NCBI GenBank assembly: GCA_910595825.1
Contig: OU343163.1
Location: forward strand, 8,804,001-8,868,000
Direction of reading: 5' to 3'
DNA length: 64,000 bases
Source of the DNA: Philhelius pedissequus
Lineage: Eukaryota > Arthropoda > Insecta > Diptera > Syrphidae
Shown here: positions 11,030-25,000 of the stretch, in pieces
Numbering within the stretch: position 1 is the stretch's first letter
How the letters are laid out: every line of letters starts with the position of its first letter
Notes under the pieces: model-generated
The model's database searches: none
Seen by the model: only the letters and a program-made list of their open reading frames with translations
What the model was told of the DNA's origin: nothing
Position numbers and translations under genes: made by a program

Positions 11030-13032
11030 TTATGAGTTTTCATCCGTAACATAGATGAAACCTTGCTGCTGGAGAATATTGAGTCGTTTTTCCACAGCAT
11101 CACGATCTGTAACAAAAACAAAATATAATATATAATCAATAAAATGTGAACGAAAAAATGAGTTCATTCAAAAATGTGGTGGAACATAAAAAAGGAATAA
11201 TTGTTTGAAGATGTTCAAATGTCATGTGTAAATTTGTGAATCGACTCTCATATTCCATTTTAATCAAAAAGATAGTAGAACACTCCAAAAATCATCCAAT
11301 CGAAAGCAACTTTAATAAGACCGTATGATTCAGAATTTAAAAAATTAAAAAGTGAATGTTTTATTTTTTAATATTGCTTTTAGTTTCGATTTTACTTACA
11401 TTTATTCAAAAGCATTTTATCCTGTGGATGATTGCACTTCTGTACGAGTGAATGCAATAAAATATGTGCGGTATTGTATCGCTCAAAGCAATTCTTAGTA
11501 TTGCTTAGGAGTTCGTCCAAAGCAGCAGCTTGGCACTGAAAATAAAATAAGTTTATTTCAATGTGTCATCTCCAAATCCAAAAAAAAACATACCATATCT
11601 ATTGCATAATCGTATAGAATTTTGTCAGCTGTTATATTAAATGCATTTGCTTTCTGCAATAAGCCAGTTCCGTTCAGCCTCTTAGATTCATAAAGAATAC
11701 TGCGATATTTCGAGTTCATTGTTAGAAGTGCTATACGAGTAAACAAAATTTTTGAAAATAAATCTTAAGACCTTTGAAAAAAGTACTTACCATTTTTAAC
11801 ATTTGAAGACGGCTTTAAATTACCACTATGCAACTGCTGTGATGCCAAATTCAATCCGGAAGACAACAACTGTAACGCCCTCACCAGCAGCACCAATCGC
11901 TCTACTCGTTTACAATGCTCTGGAGCATGCGGTGGGATTTGTTGCTCGGTGGCCGACATAAGCGCCGACAAAGGAGCACACCTTGAGTCGGCTACTTCCT
12001 GTATGCAATCGGTGAGGGCGAGGACGAAGTTCAATTTTGACAGCGTTTCATTGTGCTCGCGATCCATTAGTGTCTCTTCAGATAGTTCCGGTGCTTGGAA
12101 TGGAATAGTCTGTCCGTCACAGTTGTGTGTGTCTAACAAACTCGGCAGTCCACCAGTGGGGCCCAACTCTGGAAGAGTAAAAGCCCGCTGTCCCAACATA
12201 TGAGGATGATTATTGTTCTCGCTGCTGCCGCTGCCAGTACTACCACCACTGCCACTATTGATTACCAAAGTTGGACTGCCCAAAGTTGGAAGCTTAGTCA
12301 AAGTCGATGGAAGGACGGGTGAACTGTTGCCAGATCGTCGCAGTGGTGATTGTGTTAGGGCTCCGGGGCTCACCTGCCACGTGCATGGTGCCGTTGGTGG
12401 TGGTGTCTCTGAGAGCGAACCTCCAGAAGCGGATCTGAGACGACTTGGAGGTGTTCCAATGGCAAATTGCACTGCTGGCGGTGAGATAGAATTGATATCG
12501 CTACTCACCGAGCTACGATGCTCGGGTCGCTTGACACTTATTGGCTGCGAACGTGGAATCGGATTGGGACTTGTAGCGGCAGCAGTAGCAACAACAACAG
12601 CTTGAAGATTCTTTGACGCTGGAGCCGAATCTTGACGTCGCAGTTTATCAACAGCAGTGGTGGTGGCGTTGGTATTAGTTGCATTGGACGTCGATTGTCG
12701 TCTTACTGGAGCTGGAACAGGTTTGGGCTCTGAAATGGGTAGACTGCTAGGTCGTGGAGGACTGGATTGAGGATTCTGGGGCTGCATACGTGTATTGTGC
12801 CTATAGCAAAATACATATATTTTATGAAAAAAAAAAATAAATCGAATTAAAATAACCACTTACTTCTTTTCATATTCTACGACATTCTGATCTTCTGGAA
12901 GATTTTTCGGCACTAAAACGAAATCATCAGAATCTTCAGGACTACTAGATGAACCGCTATTTGCTTCACTGTCGCATAAAATGCCAACATTTGTTATTGT
13001 GGCTATAATGGCTGGATTTTCTACCTGTGACT
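11030..13032 (-). CDS. Atg1: Atg1 exons: Ser/Pro-rich linker and C-terminal Atg13-binding region
   Basis: Five exons: 12864..13032 (conserved ATITNVGILCDSE and DDFVLVPKNLPED motifs), 11791..12800 (a 1010-nt exon, Ser/Pro/Asn-rich, with an RAFTLPELG motif and a helical end EHCKRVERLVLLVRALQLL), 11594..11730, 11400..11535 and 11030..11106, which ends with IYVTDENS and a stop. The last three exons are predicted mostly helical, matching the tandem MIT-type region of ULK kinases. The large linker exon is the least conserved part and is likely the regulatory phosphorylation zone (inference). Confidence 0.93.
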
Positions 13033-16000
13033 CTGTGAAATAAAAAAACATATTAATAAAAAGATAATCTATATTCCGAAATATAAATTCTTAAATACAT
13101 AATAGCTACGATACATATATGTATGTATGTAGAAACAAATTGTTTTGTATGTAAGTAAAGCAGGTGCCCTATGTTTATGAATAACCGATATATTTCCATA
13201 TTATTTATATAGCAAATTTTGATATGCTAAGAAAATGCCAATTTCCGGTTGAATTTTCACCTATCTTTGCGTTTTACATGTTTAAAATTAGCGGAAACGA
13301 TAATCAAAGTAGGAAACTTCCGACATATTTTAAAACAATTATCAAAAATATTGGGTTATTGCTCACTTTTTGAAAAGACGCAATAAAACAGAATTTCTAA
13401 GGTCGTCTCCCGGAATATATTGGGAACCTAACATTTAGCGTTTTTACCGTTGTATAGATACTTTGTAGATTACAATAGTTTTCATGAAGATTATAACCAG
13501 TGCACCTAATAAAACGATTATAATCACTTTTATATTAACTCTTTAAGAAAAAAGTATAAACAGCTGAATTCTTTTTAACTGTAATGCATTCCAGAACACA
13601 TCCTAACCAACTCATCCGAAACAAACATTTTTCTGCACTCAATTTAAGTGCCATCTAAACAATTTGAACAATTGCTTACATAAGCTACAAGCTCTAGCGT
13701 ACTCGCAACTGCGAAAATCTGCGAATTTCTACCAAAAAACGTTTAAATCCTGTTCCCGTACTCCAAATTTTCGTAGTATGTATTTCACAGAAGAGTAAAA
13801 TATTTCCCCATGCTGCGAATTTTAGTCCAAGAAATTTTCTTTGGACAAAATTATGAAGACTGTCAAAATGAAGGAAAAAAGAAAAAAAAAACAATACATA
13901 AGCTGTCAGTTGCCAATGTGTATCATTACAAAAGTTGAAAATACTACAATTTATAGTTTGGTCTTGTTTATTCGTGCAATAAGTTAAAATTTGTTATGTC
14001 AAGTTCGTTATTTTAAGAAATAATTCCATGTAAATTTTTAAGAAACATTTTCAAAAATACACTTTTATTTTGAAATTTAAGAAATGGCTAAAATTGTTGT
14101 TCAAAGCGTTCCCGTTCTTCTGCAAAACTTTGTTCATCTCTGAGAGATTTTTATCGCCATTCTTGGAAAAATGGGTATTCACATTTTTGTGCACAAAGTA
14201 CTGATTGGGCAGAAATTGTCAGGAAGGGGAAGTATTTTACACTCTAATACTACGTTTTCACCTACCACTTAATCCAGATTTAAGTGGATTAATCATAAAT
14301 CCTCTTTGAAATCATCTGAAAACTGAAGATTTCCTATACAAATTTTTATCTCCTCAAAAGAAGATTAAGATTCTTCTGAAATCTTCTTCGAAGTAGAAAA
14401 AAAACCTGTCAAACATTATTTAATTTGTTTTTGTCTGGTGAAATCAGTCGTTGCCTTCGAATTCTGTTTTATTTATAAAAATATATAAAAATGAAAGATG
14501 CAATAAAGCTACAAAGACCAAAGCGTTGCTTCGAATTTGTAATGGAAAATGTTCCAATCTCATAAGCGAAGTGGATAGTGTGGCTTTGTCTTCGAGTGTT
14601 AGTTTTTTTTTAATGTTGACAGGGAATCGAATAGCTGGAGTGTTGGTCAGATAAAGCTGCAAATGTTGTTCATTTAACAAATTGGTTTTTCATTTTTCCT
14701 ATCCAGATTTCATGCACCAGGAAGAATTTTGAAGGATAAAATGTTGGGATATCAATATTTTCAAGTTATAACGAATTTTATTTATTGAAATTAAATTTGT
14801 TCACTGCATCGAAATTATTATTCTTCTTTCTAATTATTATTTTGTTTTACTCTTGATATATTGACTTTTGAATGCCAATTCAGAGTGAAAACGTCAAACT
14901 AATCCTTTTTTTCTCTGGTAAAAACACTTCAAGATTAATTCATAATCTACTCAATTTAAACCGGATTATCTTTAGGTGAAAACGTACTATAAGGCTACCA
15001 TGTACATACATATAAACATTAGCTGTGTTCCCGTACTTTATGCACAAAAATGCAGACTGTAATTTATTTCAAAAGTGGGGATAAAACTTCAAAAAATTAC
15101 GGGAAAGCATTAAACAAAAATTTTAGCCATTTTTTCAACGTCAAAGTAACAGTGAATTTTTGAAAACATTTAGTAGAGGCAGTTTTTTTTGTGAACAAAA
15201 TGTTAACCTAAATATCCAATTTGCTATCATACAACTTTTAAATGACACATCTGGCAACTGACAGCTTATTTATTGTTTTTTTATTTTTCCCTTAGTTTGA
15301 CAGTCTTCATAATTTTGTCTTAGGAAATTTCTTGGGCTTAAATTCGCAGCCTGGGGATGGGGAAATATTTCACTCTCTCATGAGCGATCTCTATGTAAAA
15401 AAAACTAAAAAAAAATGGTGTACGGGGACATGATTTGACAGTTTTTTTTTATTTTTAGGAAGTACGGGAACACACCTATTATATACTGTGTGTGCATTAT
15501 ATAGCTAATAAGAATATAAATAAATATATATGTATTCTGTAGAATTAGTGGAAGTTTCGTTGCTAACATTTTATAAAGATGAATTAATGTTGAATTGCAG
15601 TAGAAAAATAATAAACAATTATGAATGTGTGCAATTAAATGTTCAATTAAAATGAAAACCACATCTGTCATGCAAATTTTTTGACAGTTGGTCGACATTC
15701 CCCATAGTGGGCACTGAACAAACCTAATATGAAGTGTAGCAGTTTCAGTTATTATAGTAGAATACAAGGCAAACAATATCTACATATTATTCTTGTTTTT
15801 GTGGACTGTGTGGATTGAAGTCAAATTGAAATATTTTGTGACCTTTAGTCCATAATGTGCTCACAGTTTCAGTTCATATATTCATTTTCAAATATTCACA
15901 ATTTTATAAATGAATTATGTAATGTTTTTTTAAACATACGATAACTTTAAATATGAAAATCTATTCAACATCGTTATTTTATTTGAGAAATACATAATTC

Positions 16001-19000
16001 AACACTTTATACATACGTTGAAAAGAGCAACACAAAAATGTTTGCAAAAAAGAAATCTCAATGAAAATTACGACGATATCCACAGAGAAACAAAACAAAT
16101 ATAAAGCCAAATAAATTCTGAAATAATATTATTATCCGCCAACAACAAGCGTTTTAAAATAAATACGACACGTCAAAATACAAACATCATACAAAACCAC
16201 TTTCTCATCATCTTAGACAAATAGTTGCCAAAGAGACCACATTCTAACCATAAGATGATGCACTATTTCTTAAAATAGATTTTAAAGAATGAATGAATGA
16301 ACACCCAAAATTGTTGTTGTTTTCTAACTAAATCATTATTGAATCTGCGTTTTAAAATAATCTTAAAATCCAATAAGATAAATACATTTCGTTGATGAGC
16401 AAGCATATAACATACCTGAACTTGGAGATTTTTCCAATTTATTTTGTAAAGGACTTGGAGTTTTGGGCGGTGTGAGATTGGTTCCCAATGGTGGCATATC
16501 AACTGAAAAATAAATTCATGTGAGTATATATGTTTTTTTTTTGGTATAATTTTTTTTTTAATTTTTCTTACCTGCTGCCTGCTGTGCCTGTCTGATTCCC
16601 TGCAAGAATCGATGATTGAAAAAGCTTTCAAATGAAATACGGTCCTTGGCATTGCGGCGCAACAAACCCAATAGTAAATCACTCAATTCCGGTGAAATAC
16701 CATTCGGCATTCTTGTTTTAAGACAAATGAAAATAAGTATTTGAAATAAACATAAAATTAGTCAAACAAATACGGTAAATTAAATTTGTAATTAGTTTTG
16801 AAATTTACTCACTTTGGTGCCAAATTTGAATTTTGTTCGTAATAAAATTTCAATTCATTTGGAGTTTGAGCATAAAATGGCGCCTTTCCGGTTAAGCATT
16901 GATATACAATTGTTCCCAGAGACCAGAGATCTGCTTTGGCATCATATTGTAAAGACATAATGACCTCAGGGGCCTGTGGATTTTATTCAGAGCAAAGGCA
17001 AAAAAAACTAAATTATTCAATTGCAAATGGGAATTGTTTAAATGTGACGTGATTGAGGTCTAATTCGTAGACACTACATAATATGTACATAAATCTACAT
17101 ATTTTAGCTCAATCAAAAAAGAATAGTTTTTTTCTTTTTTATAGAAAATATAATAAAATTCAATTACCATATACATTGGAGATCCACAAAGTGTAGCTGC
17201 CATAACACCATCATGAAGGAATCGAGCAAATCCAAAATCGGCTATAATAAATAAAAGCAGATATTTTAAAATATTCAAAAAAAAAAAAAAAAAAATTGTT
17301 GTAAAACTTACCAATTTTAAGCGTTATTTTCGAGGGTTGTGGCAATGACTTTCCAAAACTATGCGAGAGTAATATATTTTGTGGTTTGAGATCACGATGA
17401 ACGATTCCCTTAGTGTAGAGGGCTTTCATAGCACCAGCTGTTTAAGAATAAAAAAAAATTAATTATTAAAAAGCTTTTCAAAACTTTTTAGCTTAACTTC
17501 GAAACTGTGTATTACATTATAATATTTTCAAAAAAATCCTAAGTTGAAGGAATTGAAAAAAACATGACACCTATTAGGTTCCGCCATTCCTATGTATCTC
17601 GATAAAGCTCCTCAATAAGAAATTACTTTTTGTAAATCATTTTTCTGAATTTAAAATGTTAACCAAAATATACTTTATAGAATCCAAAGATTTGTAAAAT
17701 TTTATAAAAAGTTCGTTGACATTTTTGTATAGCTCTATTAGGTAAAGTATTGGTTTCATGTAAAAAAAAAATACCTGGGAGACCTAGATTCGCTAAATAA
17801 AACTTTTTAATTGTTTGTTATTAAAATGAACCCTGAAAAATTCTTCAAAATCGTTTAAGTCGTTTCCGAGAAACTAAGAAATTAAATAAGTGGACGTGTT
17901 AGCAGACAAACATTTCTTAAAACATTTTTGAAATGTTTGTCTTGTCCATAAAAACAAATTCTGAAATTTTCTTCTAAATAGTTAGTTCCATTTCCAAGAA
18001 ACCAATAAATAATAAATAAGTGGGTGTGGTAGTGGGCGCATATCACTTAAAAAGGTGTGTCCAGACCAAAAAATATTTAAGGAAACATTGTTTAAAAAGG
18101 TTTCTGAAATGTCTCCCATTTGTTTAAAAAAATATTGATGTTTTTTTGGTGTGGACGTTTTGAGAAACATTTCTGAAATGTTTCTTTGTTTCTCATTTAT
18201 GTATTCAGTTTTGTGCGTGAAAATCGATTGTAAAGAAGTAGCACTGATAGTACTGTGTTTTATCATGATGAAAAAAATATAATAAAAACAAGATAGTGGC
18301 AATTTATATTTTCGGAAATTTCAGACAAACATCGACTATTTCAATTTTATTTTTAAATTATCTGCCAAATGGATCTCACAAAACTTTTTGTTTCATACAT
18401 TTTGATCAATTGGATAACACCCTCGTTGCTCCACACTATCTAATTTTGTAAATGCTTGGGAAACAAAGAAAGTTTTCCATTCGGAATGGGAAACAGAGAA
18501 ACATTTCATAAAGATTTCAGAAATGTTTCTGTTTCTGAAATATTTTTTAAATGTTTCTGGAATAATTCTGAAATGTTTCAAAAATATTTCTTTTTTTCCT
18601 TATAAAACAACCGCTGAAAACGTCATCAATCATTTGAGTAGTCTCCAAGAAATAGATCTATTTCCTAAAAATTGTACCGAAATCGTTAGAGCCGTTTCCG
18701 ACAAACCAAACATATACATATGTTTGGCTTGTTTAAAGTAATATGTAAATAAGAAACATAAATATAAGATATATGTTTAAATCAAGTTGAGATAACGATG
18801 ATGGAAAAAAATCCGAACTAGTGCCTTAATCGGTGGATCGGAATTAATTTTGACAAGGAACATTTGAAGCAAAAATTGGAGATATTGTTTAGCTCTTCTA
18901 GAAAGGGTAGCAACAAATTTTCTCGAAAACCGATGTAACGATTTGGATTAAACTTCGTAAAGTATATTATATACATGAGAACGAATTAATGAATATTCCA

Positions 19001-22000
19001 TCATTTTGACATTTCGTTCACATGGCTTTAATTCTATTCGTCACGAATATATCTAAGTTGAAAGTCTGATTTTGAGGTTAGATGCGAGCGAACAAATTAC
19101 TCGTTGAAGGGTGGATGGTTCGCGAATAGAGTTTGACAGTTCGTAAAAATCAGATGCAATTCGCGACTACCAATGTTGTTTTTTTCCAAATTTATCTTAT
19201 TTTGGCGATTAAAAAGTAAATTTTAGTGTCTAGCCATTAATATAAATTATATTTCTTCAATTTTGTTTAGAATTTGTGAAGAATTTAGGTTGGTAAATTG
19301 TTTTAAATGGAATTTATTCGTAGGTCGTTCTCATGTGCAAAGGCCTTAACTGTAATTAATAATGCGATTATTGCAAAACTTGCTGCATTCAGAAATATGA
19401 TCAGCATATATAAATAAGGGAAAAAAGTATTTAAATAATTAAAACAATCAATCAGAAATAACCTTACAAAAACATAAGACATTCATTTCATAACTTACCC
19501 AATTGTATTAAAAACAATCGTACAGTGTCCTCACTCAGAGTGCCTTGTACACTTAGATAATCAGCTAAGTCTCCTCCATTGCAATACTGAAATAAGAAAA
19601 ATGAAAAAAAAAACACATACATTAATAAAATATTTAAATTCTCGATTGCAAGCTCCTGACCTAAAAACAAGCTCAATCTAAATTCTAAGATATAACCTAC
19701 AAAAACCACCCACTTAGTATGTCATCTCATATGCATCAACCGCATTTAAGATGATCTTCTTGATTCGTTTTTTGTGTTGTCTTAAATCTATCCAAAGTAA
19801 GTCATATTACCTATTAGGGTTGAGGTGACCGTCTGCACTAAATTATATATTCAAAGAATTTTTTTTTTCTCTTAAGAAAACATAATCAGTCAATGTCGAA
19901 AATTACTATGTTGAAAATGTATTAATAGAATTTACATAGAATTTAAAATAAACAACAAGTTTTTAAATTTGAATTCTTAAAATTGAGTTTTTTTTCTAGA
20001 TTTTCGGGGTTAAAAGTTACAACAATTAGCTATTCTAAATTAAAACAGAATTTTTCTGTGATTTGTTTCTGTTTTAGAAGTTACAATTTCTGCTGTGATG
20101 GTCCTCCCATTTTTTTTAACAACGAATTAAAACATTTTTTTAATACAAATCGTACTAAAATTGTAAAATCCAATGAAGAAATCAACTATATGTTGGCAAA
20201 AATGTTAAGGTAATAGTATTTTCTGTTACAAATATTTTTTTTTTAGGAACATGGTCACCATAATTTTTAAATTGCATAGGGGGCGCGACTACTTTAGTCT
20301 CACGCACTTGTCGCTATAATCTTCTATTTTGCCAACAAGTACATTTTAGCCAATTCATTTTAAATTGACTATTTATATTTTATGCGCGCCATAAGTGTAA
20401 ACAATTCATCCGGTGGCCTTCAAAAAAAAAAAAAAAAAAAAAACTGTCGCACATGGAAATTTTCATCAAAATAATAAATTATAAGTAGTTTAGCAGATTG
20501 GCATGTCTAGAGCGGGGAGAATTAACATTGTTACCCGCACTGCTGGCAGATATGCAGATTGATCTTCCTAAACCCGTGTCGATATACACCGCCACCGATC
20601 CGCAGTATTTTTTTTAGCTTTACGAATTAAATCGGAATAGCCGTGTGTGAATATTAGGAATTTTATACATATAATGGTTTAGCTGGATGTTTTATTAAAA
20701 TCTCTGTAAAAAGATTGACCATGTTCGTTAGAAAAATTGGACTCGATTTTTTATGAATTAATCATATGCTCAATTTTTTTTTTCTTTTTTTTTTTTTAAT
20801 CCATTAGCATAGCGATTTATATTTTATTGGTATCTAATTAACATTTTTTATGTATAAGATCACACTGACTGAAACCTGTTGAACATCAACAAATAAAGAA
20901 ATTAACAATTCAATTTTATTTATTTTTAGCATCTTTTTGATATGGTTTCAGTTTTTTTTATAGTTCAATGTTAAATAAATTTCTCGTCGGAAAGATTTTA
21001 TAGTCAAATGTACAATAAGTAAAGCACTTAATTTCATCTTTTTGAATTTTTAGAGTTTCATTCCAACAAAAAGAGCAAATTTAGATCAAATCTTAGCACG
21101 AAAGATTGGATTTCTGATGGGTTGGCAGATTTGATTTAAATGCACACATACATGTAAAAAGTGTTTTCTGTCAACGGTCAAATGGAATATATTGTAATAA
21201 TGGGCCCAGATGTTAATAATTTAGATCGTCTTCGTCTTCTGATGATGGAGATATGTTTTTTCAGGAATGTGTTTGTCAGTGAGGCGTGTTCAACAATACT
21301 AAAATTAAATCTGAAAAAAAATTTAATTGAAAAGATCAAATCTCCATTTTGAGAGGAGATCTTTGAATCTTTGATCTTTGATTCTCCCTTAGGGACGGAT
21401 TCCTTGTGAGTCCGTCCCAGTGTTATACCCACGCTGATTGAGTGCTGGAAATGAATAAACAGGATAATATTTTGTACACATAAATATTCTGATTGATGAG
21501 GCTTCATTTCAATATGTGTAAAGGTGCGAAAACAAAAAAAATATGGTTAGGCCAACAACCTCCACAACGAACGACTGACTGTTGCTTCACGGTTGGCTAT
21601 ATTGGGATATTTTGTTCGAAACAATTGCTTAAGTATGCGACCGCTACAGGAAAAGAATTGGGTTAGAAAACGATGTTGACTGAAGACAATGTTTTTTTAT
21701 TTACCAATAAATACGAAAATCAAAAACGACTCTAATGTGGTTTTCCATTGGTAAATGGAGAATTTGATGCGGAATTTGATTTTTTTCGCAGCGAATGGAA
21801 TGTTATTTCGATTTAATTTTTTGTTGGCTTATATTCGCGTCTGTGAAACTGGTAGCTGTCAAAATAAATACTTCCAATTGTACTTGTGTTTAGTAGTGTT
21901 AGTAAAAAAGGGGTAGATTCGCCAAAAAATACGGATAGGCGAATTTGATTCAGAATCAAAAAAATATTAATTTTTGTTGCCCAATGCAAGGTAAATCCTT

Positions 22001-25000
22001 GACAAAATCCATGTTCTGATAGATTCGTATTAAAAACGAATTTGATTCTTGTACCAATGGAAAACCACATAACAAAGTTGATAAAAAAAATCTATACATT
22101 CTAATGAAAAAGAAACTGCTATAATACTGGCGAAAAGTTTTACACGATTTAGTGATGATAAACCATTTTTTAAGTTTGATACTGCGTTGAAAATAAGATG
22201 GAGTTTATTTCAAGCGAATTATCGAACAATCTTTTAACATTTTACTTAAGTTAAAATCACCAAACGGCTATTTAAACTTGATACGAAATCCCTATGTCAG
22301 TTTGACATTTACAAATACCCAACAAGTTATGTTCGCTTATGGCCTTTTCGATTGGTAATTCGGAACTGTTCGGAGGGCGTGTAAACTCTTCTGAAATCGT
22401 TCTATTGACATTCAGATTTACAGCTCTTCTCCTGAAAAGAAGAGAAAACGATTCTGGATTTCATTTTAGAATCGAAATCAAAATTACTCATACTTTCAAA
22501 CACAACTAGTTGTCAAAGGTGTGGAACGTCATTTAATGTAAACAGCAATTTTCACTTCAATTTTAAATTGAAAATATTTTAACAAAAGAATTAACATTTT
22601 AATTAAATAATATTAAAAATACAATAACCAAAGTGCTAACAAAATAAAAATGGATTTTAACATGTCCATAAACGAATTTGTATTGCCTTCTTGTTTCCGC
22701 CATGTTTACAAATCACAAATGGGAAAAAAACTATTTCAGATGTACATAAATGCATGAAGATGTGAAATTACACACATAAAACGATACAAAACTTTAGAAT
22801 CAAATTGGATGTGTTTGTTTGTTTTATTGGTGTTCTGGATCGGAGAGTTCTTCCGAATTGCCAATCGAAAAGGTCATTCGTTTTACGCAACCTTTAAGGT
22901 GTGTTCAGCAAAAGTTTATCAAGAAAATAGGTTTAAAATAGGCTAAAAAGTTTTTTTTTTTTAATTTAGGAAACAAATTAGTAGTGTTTTAAAATAAGTA
23001 AACTGTTCTTTTATTTGGAATCGACCTAATAATGTATTTTAAAATCATCGTATGTACATATATTATTAAAAAAATTAGGTCAACCTTAGTGCCCAGCAAT
23101 TAAGTTTGAAAGTTTGATAATAAATATGTATATTTTATATTTAAGATTATGCAGGTATTTTATTCTTTAATTAAACTGAAACAAGGCAACAATGGTTCTG
23201 TAATATTAAATCAAAATTAAGAGAATACAAAAAGCTTTTTTGGTATCTGAACTTCTCATTCATCTCTAGAGAGAAACAATTTAAGGGAATGTTCTCTTTC
23301 ATCCCAGAAAGTGAATTGAGAGGTTTTTATACAAATTACTGAGCATGTTTTTTTTCAGTGCATATTTTAATAAATGGAAATATGCAGACATTATAACATT
23401 TTATTTTATTAAAAAAAATACCTTCAAATAATTAATTACTCTTTCCCTGCACATTCACAGACTGTAAAAATTACTAAGATTACGTGTTTTTCTCTTAAAC
23501 ACAGACTCATTCAATTTGGCGGTGTTGCACATAAGTGGGGTTGCCTTGTATTTAGGCTTTTTAGATAATTATATAGGTACATACATATTCCCTTTACGTT
23601 ACCTGACATGCCCTAGACTCTAGTCTGAGCTCACTCAATCATTCCCTTAACCTACCAACCTACATGCATAAATTTACTTAACGTCAGTCAAAAAAAGCCG
23701 GCAACAGAGAACAGAAGAGGAAACAAATTTTGCATGAAATACCTAGCACAATCGAAAGGATTGACATCACAAATATAGGAGAATACAAAACCAGTTTAAA
23801 ACTTATACAAATTATTTCCATATGTAACCAAACACACCAACATAGCGCGAGCCAAAAGTACGAGCCCACCAGACTTTATCTCACAAGTCACAACACAAGT
23901 CACAAATCGCAATCAAAATATTCAATATTCGTGTGAACATGAATGAGCGAAAGAGTTTCTCGACGAGCTTGAATGCAGTTGGAAATATATACACACAAAA
24001 TATCACCAATAAAAATCTACTCAAAAATGTTCATGCTTCACCCCATATCACATTTTACACATAAAACATCAGACCAGCCACCACACCAGCCCAACTACCA
24101 CTCCATCAGACGGAACAGACTGTTTTAAGTTAATTTTATATGTGCTTGCTTGGGCTTAGGCTAGCCTACAGCTACCACCATGCCAAATCGCCACAACGAT
24201 TGAGTAGATTCAAAAAACTGAAAATCAGTTTTTCGTACTCTCTCATTTGTGACGGTTCGGTTTGGTTTGTCGGATTTATTGGCTTTTTTCCATTTTTCGT
24301 CTACACTTTCTCTTGCCTGTGTTCGTCTTGCGGCAGTCGTTTAATATTGTAAAAAAACAAAAAGTTGATCAACCGCATATTACACAAAAAAAAATTGAAT
24401 TCAAGTTTTCATTATTAAAACGTAAAATACAAATTCTACCAAATAAAAAAAAGGTCATTAAACCTAACCTCAACCTCAAATCATGTCTCTGACAAACAAA
24501 CAAAAAAAAAAAATAACAAAATCGTAGTGCACATGCTAAATTTGACATTAAAGTGACATATTATTTCTGACGCAACGGAACATTGTTGTTGCCATTTAAT
24601 TCAAATAAACAAATTCTAGGAATTCAATTTCAAAATATATTAATTCAACCAAAAAGTTTCCTTCTGTTTCTTTATCTCTAATGCATAGCATAAATCGCCA
24701 TTATTCCTGACATTCATTGTTAAATCATATAGGGCGATATATAAAATGTTATGAAAAGGGTGAACTTTTTTTTTTATATTTTTTTATACAACAAGATGTC
24801 TACACTGTAACTGTGTAAAAACTTCGGGGGTTTAGATTTTTTAATCTTGATACACCGTGAATTAGTGCATGTCGAATTTCGTGAATGAAACTGAATGGTT
24901 AAACTCTTTATTAAACTGTAAATGCCGGTGAAAAATTACAAAAAAAAAATGAAAAAAGAAGTAACCCAGTTCAAATTTTTAAGATTTTAAAAATATTATT

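Larger units (their letters stand above)
13033..16415 (-). other. Atg1 intron filled with nested inverted-repeat elements
   Basis: 3.4-kb intron with GT..AG ends. Contains a family-G element (about 13690-14125), an inverted-repeat element (14246-14991) and another family-G element (15019-15478) end to end. The remaining parts are AT-rich with no coding signal. Confidence 0.8.

Noticed and set aside
11949..12605. Two plus-strand ORFs of 84 and 130 codons
   Set aside because: Antisense shadows of the GC-richer 1010-nt Atg1 exon.
17060..17314. 84-codon ORF containing ADFGFARFL
   Set aside because: It is the DFG exon of Atg1 read through into its introns; only 17168..17241 is coding.
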